Source: an uncultured Oscillospiraceae bacterium (GTDB taxonomy: Bacteria; Bacillota; Clostridia; Oscillospirales; Oscillospiraceae). From it: a stretch of 46,243 bases of DNA. Position numbers and translations under genes: made by a program. This document shows, in pieces, positions 7,872-17,037 of the stretch (positions are counted from its first letter, which is position 1; each line of letters opens with the position of its first letter). The notes under the pieces are model-generated. The model ran no database searches. It saw only the letters and a program-made list of their open reading frames with translations, and was not told the DNA's origin. The stretch spans positions 1-46,243 of the forward strand of contig CANQBA010000027.1 in the NCBI GenBank assembly GCA_947589545.1, read 5' to 3'.

Positions 7872-10146
7872 TAGATTCTTCACCTTCGCGCATTACAAGT
7901 AACGCTCTGCCCTTGTAAGTCTTTATGGTTCTGTCGAAATAGTTTTCCTCAGATTTCGGATCGGCGCTTCCAAAGCCCAGTATCTCCACATCATTTTCTA
8001 TATGGACGTCCATATCCGCATCAGGGTTCAGAAGTCCGCTTTCATCCACGACACTTATCTCGATTATGCCGCGGCCCTTTCTCTCCCACTTGATATGTAC
8101 GTCATAGGAGGCGGTCATAAGGGCGTCCTTGCCAGTCTCTACATGATTTCGGCGGCTGACGGCAGTGAGAGTTCCGGGGGCGTAAACCGTCTCAAAAACT
8201 GCCTTGCACTTTGTAGGTGTTTTAATATCAACGCTCCTGCCGTTATAGAAAAGCTCCACCTCGTCGGCATTGGAGTACACCTCCACAGCTATCGGCTTTC
8301 CCTCAAAGCCTCTCCAGTTCCAGCTGCGAATGGCATCAGACCAGCCCCAGCGGGTGGGGGATTGCTTTTCGCCAAAATGCATTGGATCCTGGACGCAAAT
8401 GTAGGGCGCCATTCGGAGTCCCCAGACGATTTCCCGCCAATAGGAGATGGGCCGCCGGTCACCGATCAGGTCAAAGTCACCACAGTTGGCTGTCTTCCAT
8501 GGGTAGGCGCCATACAGGTCAAAATCCGATGTCTCACCGTAATGGTGTTGCCCTACACCGGCCTCGCCGATATAGTCCCAGACAGACCATCCGAAATCGC
8601 CAATGACCTGGGGCAGCTTTTCACACAGAGCCCAGTTGTCATATAACGCCGCTGGGTAGCTTTCCGATCCAATGATGATACGGCCTGGATAGCTTTCAAT
8701 GTCAGTGCTGTAGCGATAGGGAGCATAGTTATACCCTGCTGCGTCCAGATAACTGAACGCTTCCTCCAGGGGAGAGCCAACTTCTTTTGTCGCCATTAAT
8801 CGGATAAGCTCCGTCATGTTACCGTTCATGATCGTGTTGATATCCGCCCCGGCCCGCACCGCCAGCTCAGGAAGACGGTCAATGACAGAGAGCGCGATAT
8901 TGACGCAGTTCGTGACATATCTCGAAGGGTCCAGGCTTCTGAGCTTGTCCGCGATTCTTCTTCCGTACTGGGTTTCGAACTTATTGCTGACTTCGCAGAT
9001 CTCATTTCCTATTGAATAAAATATTACAGACGGGTGATTAAAGGAGGTTTGGACCATTGCTTCGCAGTCTGCCTCCCAATGACTTGTAAACCATGCGGAA
9101 TAGTCAAAGTCCACTTTGGGTTGGGTCCATGCGTCGCATAATTCGTTCATCACCAGCATCCCCACCTCGTCACAAATCTCTAACAAGGTCTTGCTGGCGG
9201 GGCAGTGTGCGCAGCGGACAGCGTTATATCCGGCCTCCTTCAACTTTCGAATCCGTCTTTCCTCCAGGGACCGATGTTCCACAGCCCCCACAACGCCGTG
9301 GTCATGATGGACGCATCCGCCCCGAAGTTTCACTGTTTCCCCGTTGATTCGCAGACCATGCTTAGAGTCAAGACTCAATGTGCATACACCAAAGCGTGTG
9401 ATTTCATGATCCAGGCCCACGAGGTCCGTTTTGCAGACATATAGTTCGGGAGTGTCGAGGCTCCACAGCCGGGGCCGCTCTAACTCTATGCGCGCTGTCA
9501 CCGTCTTTTCCTCACCGGGCAGAAGTGTAACTGGGACGCTGACCTCCGAATCCTCTATTTCGTGGCGCAGGACTAAGTCCGAAACCTTGTTCTCCCTGTT
9601 GAAGAGGGTTGTCTCCACTCGAAGAACAGCGATATTACTGTCCGCTTGAATGGTCGATATCCGCACGCCATTTGGTGCGATATGTATCTGCCCGGAACTC
9701 AAAAGATAAACGTCCCGGTAAATACCTGTCCCTGTGTACCAACGGCTGGAGGGGACTCCGTTGCGGACAAGCACCTTAACCGTATTTTTTCCTTGGCGAA
9801 GGTATGGTGTGATATGGACAGTAAAAGACGTATAACCGTTTATATGCTGTGCCGCCAGCGTACCGTTTATATAAACTGCCGTATTCATGTAGACGCCGTC
9901 AAATTCCAGGAATATCTCCTCGGATGCATCCTTTACCTCGAAATCCTTCATATAATGCACCGTTCGATAAGGATAATAGCCTGTGGCATTTCCCGTGGGA
10001 TTGTGCGGATCTCGTTTCTGCGCAATCATGGCGTCGTGGGGCAGCTTTACCGATTTCGGTTCCGGTGTCCCACTCACGGTGTTTTCCAGGGATGTACCGC
10101 CGCTGGCATAAAACACCCAGCCATCATTAAACAATTCCCGTTTCAT
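7849..10146 (-). CDS. Glycoside hydrolase family 2 (beta-galactosidase/beta-glucuronidase type)
   Basis: 765 residues, no signal peptide. The order is GH2 sugar-binding domain (LPHDAMI, WYTGTGIYRDVYL near 140), immunoglobulin-like domain, TIM barrel and a C-terminal beta domain with YSNADEVELFYNGRSV. Catalytic landmarks are GGCVHHDHGVVGA near 275, the acid/base glutamate in YSIGNEI near 380 and the probable nucleophile in IIIGSESYP near 494. GH2 retaining enzymes remove beta-galactose, beta-glucuronate or similar sugars. ATG 10146 follows AAGGAG. The gene has its own shared-type promoter (10191-10287) and runs into the broken esterase with a short overlap. The exact sugar cannot be read from the sequence. 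Confidence 0.9.
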   Translation of the reverse strand: MKRELFNDGWVFYASGGTSLENTVSGTPEPKSVKLPHDAMIAQKRDPHNPTGNATGYYPYRTVHYMKDFEVKDASEEIFLEFDGVYMNTAVYINGTLAAQHINGYTSFTVHITPYLRQGKNTVKVLVRNGVPSSRWYTGTGIYRDVYLLSSGQIHIAPNGVRISTIQADSNIAVLRVETTLFNRENKVSDLVLRHEIEDSEVSVPVTLLPGEEKTVTARIELERPRLWSLDTPELYVCKTDLVGLDHEITRFGVCTLSLDSKHGLRINGETVKLRGGCVHHDHGVVGAVEHRSLEERRIRKLKEAGYNAVRCAHCPASKTLLEICDEVGMLVMNELCDAWTQPKVDFDYSAWFTSHWEADCEAMVQTSFNHPSVIFYSIGNEICEVSNKFETQYGRRIADKLRSLDPSRYVTNCVNIALSVIDRLPELAVRAGADINTIMNGNMTELIRLMATKEVGSPLEEAFSYLDAAGYNYAPYRYSTDIESYPGRIIIGSESYPAALYDNWALCEKLPQVIGDFGWSVWDYIGEAGVGQHHYGETSDFDLYGAYPWKTANCGDFDLIGDRRPISYWREIVWGLRMAPYICVQDPMHFGEKQSPTRWGWSDAIRSWNWRGFEGKPIAVEVYSNADEVELFYNGRSVDIKTPTKCKAVFETVYAPGTLTAVSRRNHVETGKDALMTASYDVHIKWERKGRGIIEISVVDESGLLNPDADMDVHIENDVEILGFGSADPKSEENYFDRTIKTYKGRALLVMREGEESNGYNEGK

Positions 10147-10190
10147 CTCTGTACTCCTTTATAATGTGGTATTGTTTCTATTATACGTCC

Positions 10191-10287
10191 ATTTTACAAC
10201 CAGCCTATAAATAAAAATAGCCCGTTTTTTTACGGGCTGAGTTGGTTATGTTTTGTTTTTCAATATTGCATTGTATAAGATGACGAA
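10191..10287 (-). promoter_or_regulatory. Shared two-box promoter, copy driving GH2
   Basis: On the minus strand: box 1 TTCGTCATCTTATACAA (10287-10271), 21 bp, box 2 ATAACCAAC (10249-10241), 44 bp, -10 TAAAAT (10196-10191). TATTTT occupies the -35 position, the same hexamer as in the transporter promoter. A second possible -10, TATAAT, lies 11 bp further down (10185-10180). Box 1 plus its next four bases is identical to the transporter copy over 21 bp. Confidence 0.75.
10219..10238 (-). terminator. Hairpin after araC, possible intrinsic terminator
   Basis: AGCCCG / CGGGCT stem with an 8-nt A/T loop, followed on the minus strand by TATTTTTATTTAT. It could end the araC message. It also lies between box 2 and the -10 of the GH2 promoter, where the transporter promoter has the same A-run-CGGG-TATTTTT order without the second stem arm, so the hairpin may be partly incidental. 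Confidence 0.5.
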
Positions 10288-10299
10288 GGAGGCAGGTGG

Positions 10300-11328
10300 T
10301 TACCCTGGAACTCTGTTTAGTTTCCGATACTGAGTAGGCGTTACGCCGTATACCTTCTTAAAGCTGTGTATGAATTGGGAACTATCTTGGTATCCAATGG
10401 CGTCGCAAATCTCATTCAATTGAAGCTGCGTATCTGTCAAAAGCCTCGCTGCCTGCCTGAGTTTGAATTCCTTAAGTGTTTGTGACAGCGACTTTCCTGT
10501 TTGTTGACGGATATAGTGGCTCAGATAAGATTGGTTGAAATGGAATCGTTCCGCCAGCGAATGGAGGGTGACAGTCCGATAGTTTTCAAATACATAATTC
10601 ATGATTTCCATTACCTGCACGTTTTTGACAGCAAAGGGTATCAGGTGCTGGAGCGTATCCCGGTAGTTTTGCATGATATATGTCATTAGAGTCCGAAACA
10701 TAAGAATCATTATCTGTTCACTGAACGAACGCTCATTTTCCTGTTGATCATAGAGAGCAAGCAATGTATCATGAATGTATTCGTCATCGCCGTATTGAAA
10801 GCCCAGCGGGTGCTGAAAGACCGGGAGACCAGGTATCTCCATATGCGAGAACTCAGTGGAACGGATTTTAATGGTCAGACATACACAGTCTGGAGATGGT
10901 TGCAGGTAGTGCTCTACATATGCGGGTATAATCGCACAGCTCCCCGTATCATGAATATAGGGATAATCTCCTACCAAATGACTGCATTTTCCATTCAGTA
11001 TAAATGCACATTCAACGAAATTGTGTTTATGAGCAGGAATATCGATATACCGCAGCAGCTTTTCAACCTCGATAACTTTTTCGGCCTTAAAGAAGCCTTC
11101 TTCAGTCAGTATTCCGCTATAGGCGCGGTGAAAATTCTGCCTGATTTCCTGTTGTCGTGTCAGGGCAGATGGTGCGGTGAGCTGACTCAGGTCTGTCGGT
11201 GCGGTTCGCATAACATATAACATTTGCGCATAATCCATTGTGGCACCGTACTTGGACATATAATCGAACCCAACGCGCTCACTGGAATCCAATTCTAACA
11301 GGCTCTGAAACAGTTCCTTGCGTCCCAT
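10300..11328 (-). CDS. AraC-family transcriptional regulator with cupin sensor domain
   Basis: 342 residues. The middle part is a cupin ligand-binding fold (IPAHKHNFVECAFILNG near residue 97). The C-terminus has two helix-turn-helix motifs: VTLHSLAERFHFNQSYLSHY and ICDAIGYQDSSQFIHSFKK, ending with YGVTPTQYRKL, the AraC/XylS signature. Such proteins usually sense a sugar or aglycone and activate nearby genes. ATG follows GGGGGAG. It sits between the large operon and the GH2 unit, so it is one of two candidates to bind the shared two-box promoters; the other is the response regulator at 35.2 kb. Its own promoter lacks the two boxes. Confidence 0.92.
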   Translation of the reverse strand: MGRKELFQSLLELDSSERVGFDYMSKYGATMDYAQMLYVMRTAPTDLSQLTAPSALTRQQEIRQNFHRAYSGILTEEGFFKAEKVIEVEKLLRYIDIPAHKHNFVECAFILNGKCSHLVGDYPYIHDTGSCAIIPAYVEHYLQPSPDCVCLTIKIRSTEFSHMEIPGLPVFQHPLGFQYGDDEYIHDTLLALYDQQENERSFSEQIMILMFRTLMTYIMQNYRDTLQHLIPFAVKNVQVMEIMNYVFENYRTVTLHSLAERFHFNQSYLSHYIRQQTGKSLSQTLKEFKLRQAARLLTDTQLQLNEICDAIGYQDSSQFIHSFKKVYGVTPTQYRKLNRVPG

Positions 11329-11584
11329 GAAGAGCTCCCCCTTATCGCGTCCAAAATTGTATCCATTTATACGATATACAAATCAGGCCCAAAAGTCAAC
11401 ACAGTTTTCTGTGAAAACATATATCATATTTGCGAATTAGGGAACTCGGTTCAGCCCTTTCAGCATCCTTTTACTTTACCCTTGCTCATGACATGGGTTA
11501 TCTAAGATGCTCCCTCTTATCCGAAAGCGTCCAGCCTCTCACGCATAAATGCAGTTCTGCCAAACCGGTTTTTGAGGCCATCGC
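11329..11584. other. Intergenic region between large operon and araC
   Basis: 256 bp without a supportable gene. It should hold the araC promoter (AT-rich stretch around 11360-11385). A perfect palindrome CACAG-TTTT-CTGTG lies at 11400-11413 and could be a small operator or hairpin. I see no strong terminator for the large operon. Confidence 0.4.
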
Positions 11585-12493
11585 TCACGATTGCAGAATA
11601 TCTTTCAGCCACTTGCCTATGTAAGCTTCTCCGTCACGGGCCATGACTTCCTGCTCCGGGGATTTGCTGGCTGCTCCTGCTGGCAGCGAATCATACTCTG
11701 GATTGTTCTCCTCCAAAAAGCCATGAATTGAGTCATCGTATTTTTTCGTCTCAGTAACAACACCCGCCTTTCGAAGAGAAGCTTCATACTCCAGAGAACC
11801 ATCGCTAATAGGGTCGTTGTCTGCCAACACAAAGAGAGTCGGCGGTAGGCTGGCCTGCAAATTTTCGGGAAGATCATCATAGCTGTCTACTACCCCGCCT
11901 ACAAAGGTGTAGCAAAGCGCTTGAGCTGCGAGGTCTATACCTTCTTTTTCCAAAGCAAGCGTAGCCATGGCAGCGTGATAGCCTCCGGCGGAATAGCCCA
12001 ACAGCACCGCTTTATGTGGGTCTATGTGGTATTCTTCCGCGTGTTCCAGAAAATACTTCACTGTGTCTACTACTTCCTGCGTACCATACTCGATAGTGAT
12101 GCCATCCACCGCCAACTTATAGTTCACGGAGACGATCACGGCGTTCCAGTCATTGGACAGGCGCAGCGATTGGCTATCCAAAGTGTCGGCATCTCCGGCA
12201 ATAAAGGCCCCTCCGTGGAGGTTAAATACCACCGGGAGATTATCTCCCTCCTCTGGCAAGTAGAGATTAACATCCACGAAGTCAAGACCCTGCCTGGGGA
12301 CGTAGAAGTGTATTCCCAGCAGCTCATCATCGGATTTCACCATAGCCGCTTGGTTGTCGGCTCTGTCCTCCATTCCCTTTTTTAACTGGTAGAAAATGAA
12401 CAGCACAACGCCAACCATTAACAAGACGATAACGAGCAAAACAATACCCACGATTTTCAGAATCTTTCTTCTCTTCTTTTTTGTATCGCTCAT
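11585..12493 (-). CDS. Membrane-anchored alpha/beta hydrolase (carboxylesterase)
   Basis: 302 residues. A lysine-rich start and one transmembrane segment (about residues 13-35, IVGIVLLVIVLLMVGVVLFI) anchor the enzyme, with the catalytic domain predicted outside the cell. HGGAF lies near 91, nucleophile motif GYSAGG near 165 and a histidine in SIHGFLEEN near the C-terminus; an Asp in VLADNDPISDG completes the triad. It is the last gene of the long minus-strand operon, 8 bp after the pectin-acetylesterase-like gene. GGAG lies 11 nt before the ATG. The substrate is unknown; cleavage of short acyl esters from extracellular glycosides is inferred from context. Confidence 0.85.
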   Translation of the reverse strand: MSDTKKKRRKILKIVGIVLLVIVLLMVGVVLFIFYQLKKGMEDRADNQAAMVKSDDELLGIHFYVPRQGLDFVDVNLYLPEEGDNLPVVFNLHGGAFIAGDADTLDSQSLRLSNDWNAVIVSVNYKLAVDGITIEYGTQEVVDTVKYFLEHAEEYHIDPHKAVLLGYSAGGYHAAMATLALEKEGIDLAAQALCYTFVGGVVDSYDDLPENLQASLPPTLFVLADNDPISDGSLEYEASLRKAGVVTETKKYDDSIHGFLEENNPEYDSLPAGAASKSPEQEVMARDGEAYIGKWLKDILQS

Positions 12494-12501
12494 ACTTCTT
12501 G

Positions 12502-13638
12502 TTACTCCAACAGATTTGTCCCGAAGGTGTTGACCTCACCGTTTACCGCGTCGTATATCCATTCGCACACGCTCTTTTCGTTGCCAAGTTTATCGAATAC
12601 ATTGGACGAGATGATGGTGTGCTGGGTGTTGTGAGTCTCCGGGTCCTCATTGAAGCTCCAGATGTAGATGCCAACTCCGGGGATGTTTTCCCTGAGACCG
12701 CGCACCATGTCACCGAGGTCTTTTTCAAATTGATCGCCGAGTTCTTTTGTCTTATCCATCCTGCCGCTCTCGATATAGGACTGATACTGCTGCAGGGTAT
12801 CGTCCCGGTAAGAGCAGTCAAACAAGATCTTCACGCTGTCCCCGCGCTTATTATAAAGTGCCGTCAGGCTGTCCAGTACAATATTATTCGTCGTCAACCG
12901 GTCAGAGATCTCCTTCGGCGACCGCCAGAGATTCGCGGCGGAGTCGTGCCAGCCGTCATAGAGGAGCAGGGAGCTGTCCACACACACCGTAACATTTTGA
13001 GCCGAGGGGAAACGGCTGATCACGTCATCCGCCAGAAGCGATGTGGCAAACCCGCCCGCGGAGAACCCGGTCACAAGCAGCGTGTCCGGTTCGCCCACAA
13101 ATTTCATGATCTCATTCAGGTACGCGGAATAGTTGTTGTAGCCATTGTGGTAGACGACAGTATCCTTACCGTTTTTTGTGTAGTGGTATTCACCCGTCCC
13201 GGTATGGAAATCCCCGGAGGCATAAGGAATGACGATAAAAGTCCAGTCCTTGAACGGGTTTTCGTCCGCCGTGCTGCCGATGCCGCCTTGCGCGACAAAA
13301 TCCTGACCGAGCATATTGGTGGCAAAGAACTTTGTGCCGCCCTCGCTTGTCTCACCCGTGATGCTCACGCCGCCGCCGAAGAAATAGACGACGACCTTGT
13401 TCGCCGTGCCCTTACGGAAGATCCCGTGCCACTCGCTGCCGTCCGACGACTTCGCTTCCGATACGGGGACACTGTACCATTTCCCAATCTCAGGCTCCCC
13501 CGTGAGTTCGGGGAAAGACTTGAGAAATGTCGTCTTTATAAAGATGAAAAGAGCCACTCCCAAAACTAATATCGCTATCGCGACGATAATAAGGGCTTTA
13601 ACCCACCAGCGTTTTCTTTTTGTTGCTGTTTGATTCAT
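12502..13638 (-). CDS. Membrane-anchored pectin-acetylesterase/Notum-like hydrolase (copy A)
   Basis: 378 residues with one N-terminal transmembrane helix (about 13-34), so probably displayed outside. Family features: FFGGGVSI (oxyanion region), FKDWTFIVIPYASGDFHTG, the nucleophile motif GFSAGGF near residue 192 followed by LLADDV, and a late histidine in THNTQHTII. This order matches the pectinacetylesterase (Notum) family, whose members remove acetyl or fatty-acyl groups. It is paralogous to 21943-23091 and 25076-26206, both of which lack the membrane anchor. It lies 9 bp from the preceding hydrolase gene. The acyl group and sugar are unknown. Confidence 0.82.
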   Translation of the reverse strand: MNQTATKRKRWWVKALIIVAIAILVLGVALFIFIKTTFLKSFPELTGEPEIGKWYSVPVSEAKSSDGSEWHGIFRKGTANKVVVYFFGGGVSITGETSEGGTKFFATNMLGQDFVAQGGIGSTADENPFKDWTFIVIPYASGDFHTGTGEYHYTKNGKDTVVYHNGYNNYSAYLNEIMKFVGEPDTLLVTGFSAGGFATSLLADDVISRFPSAQNVTVCVDSSLLLYDGWHDSAANLWRSPKEISDRLTTNNIVLDSLTALYNKRGDSVKILFDCSYRDDTLQQYQSYIESGRMDKTKELGDQFEKDLGDMVRGLRENIPGVGIYIWSFNEDPETHNTQHTIISSNVFDKLGNEKSVCEWIYDAVNGEVNTFGTNLLE

Positions 13639-13647
13639 AGTTCTTTT

Positions 13648-14607
13648 TCACCGATCCTTCTCAACGTCTTGCCAGTTGCTATTATGCAGTATTTCGGCAT
13701 CCTCCCCGAGAAATACCGTACCTGCTTCCTCATTGCCTTGGAGGTAATAGAGCATCCAGGCGGTCATATAGCCGTCGGAACGCATCAGCATTTGCTCATG
13801 CTCAGCGCCTACGGCTCTCGCGCGGACCTTGGGGATGTCATCGGAGATGCTGTCGTAATTCGCAATGAGCGAAGACAGGGGCGCTACTCCGCCGAAGCCG
13901 GTTTCCGGGTCTGTGCCGGAATCGTCCGATTTCCCGGTCCCGGCCACCATGAAATAAGGGATCGTAATTTTGGAGGCATCATATTCCCAGCCCATGTTTT
14001 TCGCAAGCGTCGGATAGGCCGCGCTGCCGGTGAATATGGTCTTATAGCGGCTGCCGTTCTCGAAATTTGTGACAGCGCAGATGGCTCCGGCGCCGCCCTG
14101 GGAATAGCCGACGATACCGATGTTTTCGGTGTCGATTTTCCCATAGAGGACGCTGCCACTGTCCAGGGAGAGCATATAGTCCAGTGTAATGGAGGCGGTC
14201 TGGCCGTTCCCGGTCTGGGGGTCCTCGTTGCCAACGACGATGAAGCCCCAGGTAGCAAGGCGCTCAAAGAAGGGCTCGTAGGAGGATGCCGGCGTACCGC
14301 TGGCGTTCACCACCATGACCATGGGCCAAAGCCCGTCGCTGCTCTCCAGCTCTTTTGGATACCACACTCTTACTTTTCCAATCGACGCATTGTCGGAGGG
14401 GAATTCAGTATAACCGACCTGGCTGCCGCCGGTCTGAGAATACTTCATCTCCAACAGCGCGTCGGATCGGAAAGCCTCATAGTAGCCTTCCACGATCTCC
14501 GTATTGCCCGACAGTCCAAGCTTTGACTTGAGATAGAAAAATCCGGCAACCAGGGCCACGGCTATGACCAGGACGATCACAAGTATCACGATCAGTATCT
14601 TTTTCAT
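13648..14607 (-). CDS. Membrane-anchored alpha/beta hydrolase of cutinase/polyester-hydrolase-like type
   Basis: 319 residues from the ATG at 14607, which overlaps the GH78 stop as ATGA and follows GGGAG; a longer frame starts eight codons earlier without a better site. One transmembrane helix (KILIVILVIVLVIAVALVAG) is followed by an extracellular hydrolase domain. The nucleophile motif is GYSQGGAGA near residue 166; MVAGTGKSDDSGT supplies a likely acid and GAEHEQML a histidine. A GYSQGG serine and an architecture without HGGG resemble cutinase/dienelactone-hydrolase-like esterases. It is translationally coupled to the second GH78 gene. Substrate unknown. Confidence 0.8.
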   Translation of the reverse strand: MKKILIVILVIVLVIAVALVAGFFYLKSKLGLSGNTEIVEGYYEAFRSDALLEMKYSQTGGSQVGYTEFPSDNASIGKVRVWYPKELESSDGLWPMVMVVNASGTPASSYEPFFERLATWGFIVVGNEDPQTGNGQTASITLDYMLSLDSGSVLYGKIDTENIGIVGYSQGGAGAICAVTNFENGSRYKTIFTGSAAYPTLAKNMGWEYDASKITIPYFMVAGTGKSDDSGTDPETGFGGVAPLSSLIANYDSISDDIPKVRARAVGAEHEQMLMRSDGYMTAWMLYYLQGNEEAGTVFLGEDAEILHNSNWQDVEKDR

Positions 14608-16949
14608 TTTGTACTCCCGCTTCCTTGACAAAGGCAGTTAAATGTATATTTTCCACCGGGCAATGTGGCCGTTTTGCCGTCAGGCAAGGTCAGGTGTGCC
14701 GTGGTGTTTTTGGGGATTTCGCAGGAATAAAGTATTTTAGCGCCGTCCCACTCCCACCGGGAGCGAATCACGCCGTATCTCGTCTTGTAAGACCCCTCGG
14801 CCCAGGTGAGAGAACCGCCAACAACGGGCTTCAGTTCAAACTCCCGGAATCCCGGCGCGTCAAAGGTCGGGCGGATACCCGCCACATACTCAAAGAGGAA
14901 CTGGCAGACCGCGCCGAAGGAATAGTGGTTGAAGCTGTCCCGGAACACATCCATGCCGTCCCAGTTCTCCAGCATGGTGGTGGCCCCCAGGGTGATGGGG
15001 TGGAGCCAACCTGGGGCGGTTGTCTGCTCCAGGATTCGGAACGCCTCGTCCACAAGGCCGTTGTCCACCAGCGTGGGCAGCAGATAGACCGTAGAGAGAA
15101 ATCCGGTATTCAGGTGGTCATTCGCGGCCGCCAATTCCTTTTTGAGCTGCCCGATCACCAGCGGCTTCTTTTCCTCGCTGACCAACTCCAGCGCCAGCGC
15201 GCGAACATACGCCGCCTGATGACCTCTTTGGATTTCTCCGTTGTCGCCTATGAGGTACTTGTCATAGGCGGCTTTGATTTTATCGGACAGCGCGGCGTAA
15301 TGCTCCGCGTCCTCAGTCTTACCGAGGATACGGGCCATGTGCGCCAGATTGTCGCAGCTCCGCTTGGTATAGGCCGTGGCCACCTCCGGCTTACCGTACT
15401 TCGCCATGAATGTGACAAAATCCGCCGCTGTGCCCCCCTTGGCGAACAGCTCAATGACCTCCGGCGCGGGCGGCAGCGGTTCGTTCCACTCTCCGTAATG
15501 AAAGCGGGTGTCGTATATGTAGTCCCCGTCGCCGTTTTTGTACCAGGGCTTGTCCGCGTAGAGCGGGTTTTTCTCCCCCATACAGCGCAGGGAGTATTCT
15601 ACCCACCGCTTGGCGGTGTCGTAATGCTCCTCTATGATCTCCCGGTCACCGTACATCAGGTACATCTGATAGGGAATCCAAACAGAGGAATCGCCCCAGC
15701 CCACACTGTCCTCTCCGATATTGCCGTCGCCAGTGGGGCCGGCCAGGGCCATGGCGGGATCAGCCGCCTGAACGTGCCTCAGCTCCTCCGGGTTATGGAC
15801 ACTGGAGGTGGACGGGAAGGTGATCCCCACCTTGCCGCTGGCGTATTGCTCGATGGTCTGATCCTTCAGCCATTTCTTAAAAAATCGCTCAACGTCCATG
15901 AAGTACGCCGCCGTCCGGCAGTAAATCATGGCGTCGCCCGTCCAGGCGTTGCGTTCACGGGTCGGACAGTCTACCGGAACGTCGAGGAAATTCCCCTTTT
16001 GGCTCCACCGGGCGTTTTTCACCAGTTTATTAATAAGCTCATTGGAGCAATTAAAGTCGCCGGTTTCCTCCATATCGGAATAGACGGCGACAGCTTCAAA
16101 ATCCGCATCCTCGATGCCCTCAACCAGCGCGTAACGGAAACCGAACACCGCAAAATGGGGTTTGTATTCCTCGACTTCACACCCTTTGCATATATAGGTG
16201 ATCTCCTGAAAGGGGCGCCTACCGCCGTCGCAGTTGACGGTGGAGAATTTTCCGTCAGGGTCAAAGCCCTCGCCGTGCTTCAGGTGTACCGTCTGTCCGG
16301 GTTTCGTGTGGCGGAGCGTCATTTTTATAAAGCCGGCGATGTTCTGACCAAAGTCGATGATCAGATTTCCGGCGCTGTCCCGCATGGGCTTGCCGGGGAA
16401 GCGCTCCTTTTCGCGGACGGGGACGCCTTGGCTTTCGATGAGCCGACCCTCGGTATGCTCGGCGCAGACAGCGGCAGGCTGCCAGCCCTCCGGCTCCCTC
16501 CGGGCATCATAGATCTCGCCCGCTTGCAGATCTGTCCTGACGACAGGACCGGTAGCCGCGTCAAAAGTCTCATCGGTGACAATGACATCCGAGCCGCCAT
16601 CCGCGTAGGCCAGCGTCAGCTCACCCCAGAGGGCCAGAGCATAGCCAAAGTTGTTGTTCCACCGCCACCAGCCGTCGCCCACGGTAACGCGCAGCTCGTT
16701 TTCGCCCTCGCGCAGGTTGGCGGCCACGTCGTATCTCTGCACTTGGATGCGGTGATAGTAGCTGGTGAAGCCGGGGGTAAATTTGTCTTCCGTGACCGGC
16801 TGGCCGTTCAGCTCCGCCTCGTAGATACCGTGAGCGGTGAGGCGCAGGACGGCTTTTATCAGCCCCCGCCTCACTCGAAATCTCTTGCGAAACACAGGAA
16901 CCAGCCGCGTTTCCCGATTATCGTCGGGATGGTATATCCACTGTGCCAT
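14604..16949 (-). CDS. alpha-L-rhamnosidase-type glycoside hydrolase, GH78 (second copy, short form)
   Basis: 781 residues, no signal peptide and no N-terminal fibronectin domain, so it starts directly at the GH78 N domain (MAQWIYHPDDNRETRLVPVF). VGDGWWRWNNNFGYA is near residue 90, the catalytic segment DCPTRERNAWTGDA near 326, and the barrel ends at SFNHYSFGAVCQFLFEYVAG. It should remove terminal rhamnose in the cytoplasm. The ATG follows AAGGAG and overlaps a TAA (TAATG). Its first 50 bp and upstream site are duplicated at 18518-18582, on the other side of the tannase-like gene, showing that it was once directly downstream of GH3. Confidence 0.9.
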   Translation of the reverse strand: MAQWIYHPDDNRETRLVPVFRKRFRVRRGLIKAVLRLTAHGIYEAELNGQPVTEDKFTPGFTSYYHRIQVQRYDVAANLREGENELRVTVGDGWWRWNNNFGYALALWGELTLAYADGGSDVIVTDETFDAATGPVVRTDLQAGEIYDARREPEGWQPAAVCAEHTEGRLIESQGVPVREKERFPGKPMRDSAGNLIIDFGQNIAGFIKMTLRHTKPGQTVHLKHGEGFDPDGKFSTVNCDGGRRPFQEITYICKGCEVEEYKPHFAVFGFRYALVEGIEDADFEAVAVYSDMEETGDFNCSNELINKLVKNARWSQKGNFLDVPVDCPTRERNAWTGDAMIYCRTAAYFMDVERFFKKWLKDQTIEQYASGKVGITFPSTSSVHNPEELRHVQAADPAMALAGPTGDGNIGEDSVGWGDSSVWIPYQMYLMYGDREIIEEHYDTAKRWVEYSLRCMGEKNPLYADKPWYKNGDGDYIYDTRFHYGEWNEPLPPAPEVIELFAKGGTAADFVTFMAKYGKPEVATAYTKRSCDNLAHMARILGKTEDAEHYAALSDKIKAAYDKYLIGDNGEIQRGHQAAYVRALALELVSEEKKPLVIGQLKKELAAANDHLNTGFLSTVYLLPTLVDNGLVDEAFRILEQTTAPGWLHPITLGATTMLENWDGMDVFRDSFNHYSFGAVCQFLFEYVAGIRPTFDAPGFREFELKPVVGGSLTWAEGSYKTRYGVIRSRWEWDGAKILYSCEIPKNTTAHLTLPDGKTATLPGGKYTFNCLCQGSGSTK

Positions 16950-16963
16950 TATGAAAGCTCCTT
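16899..16963 (-). repeat. 65-bp direct repeat, copy A (GH78 start)
   Basis: Matches 18518-18582 at 64 of 65 positions in the same orientation. The unit covers the ribosome binding site, the last codons K-E-L-S-stop of GH3 and the first codons of GH78. Here it forms the real GH78 start. A 25-codon frame (16949-17026) beginning MTNSAFLETARGLEP ends at the duplicated stop and is probably a junction product. Confidence 0.95.
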
Positions 16964-17037
16964 TGTGTGCAGGTACAGAACAGGCTCCAACCCTCTGGCT
17001 GTTTCAAGAAAAGCAGAGTTTGTCATTTCACCCAACC

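Noticed and set aside
12481-13569. 362-codon plus-strand frame opposite the pectin-acetylesterase-like gene
   Set aside because: Shadow of a convincing gene with a signal anchor and catalytic motifs.
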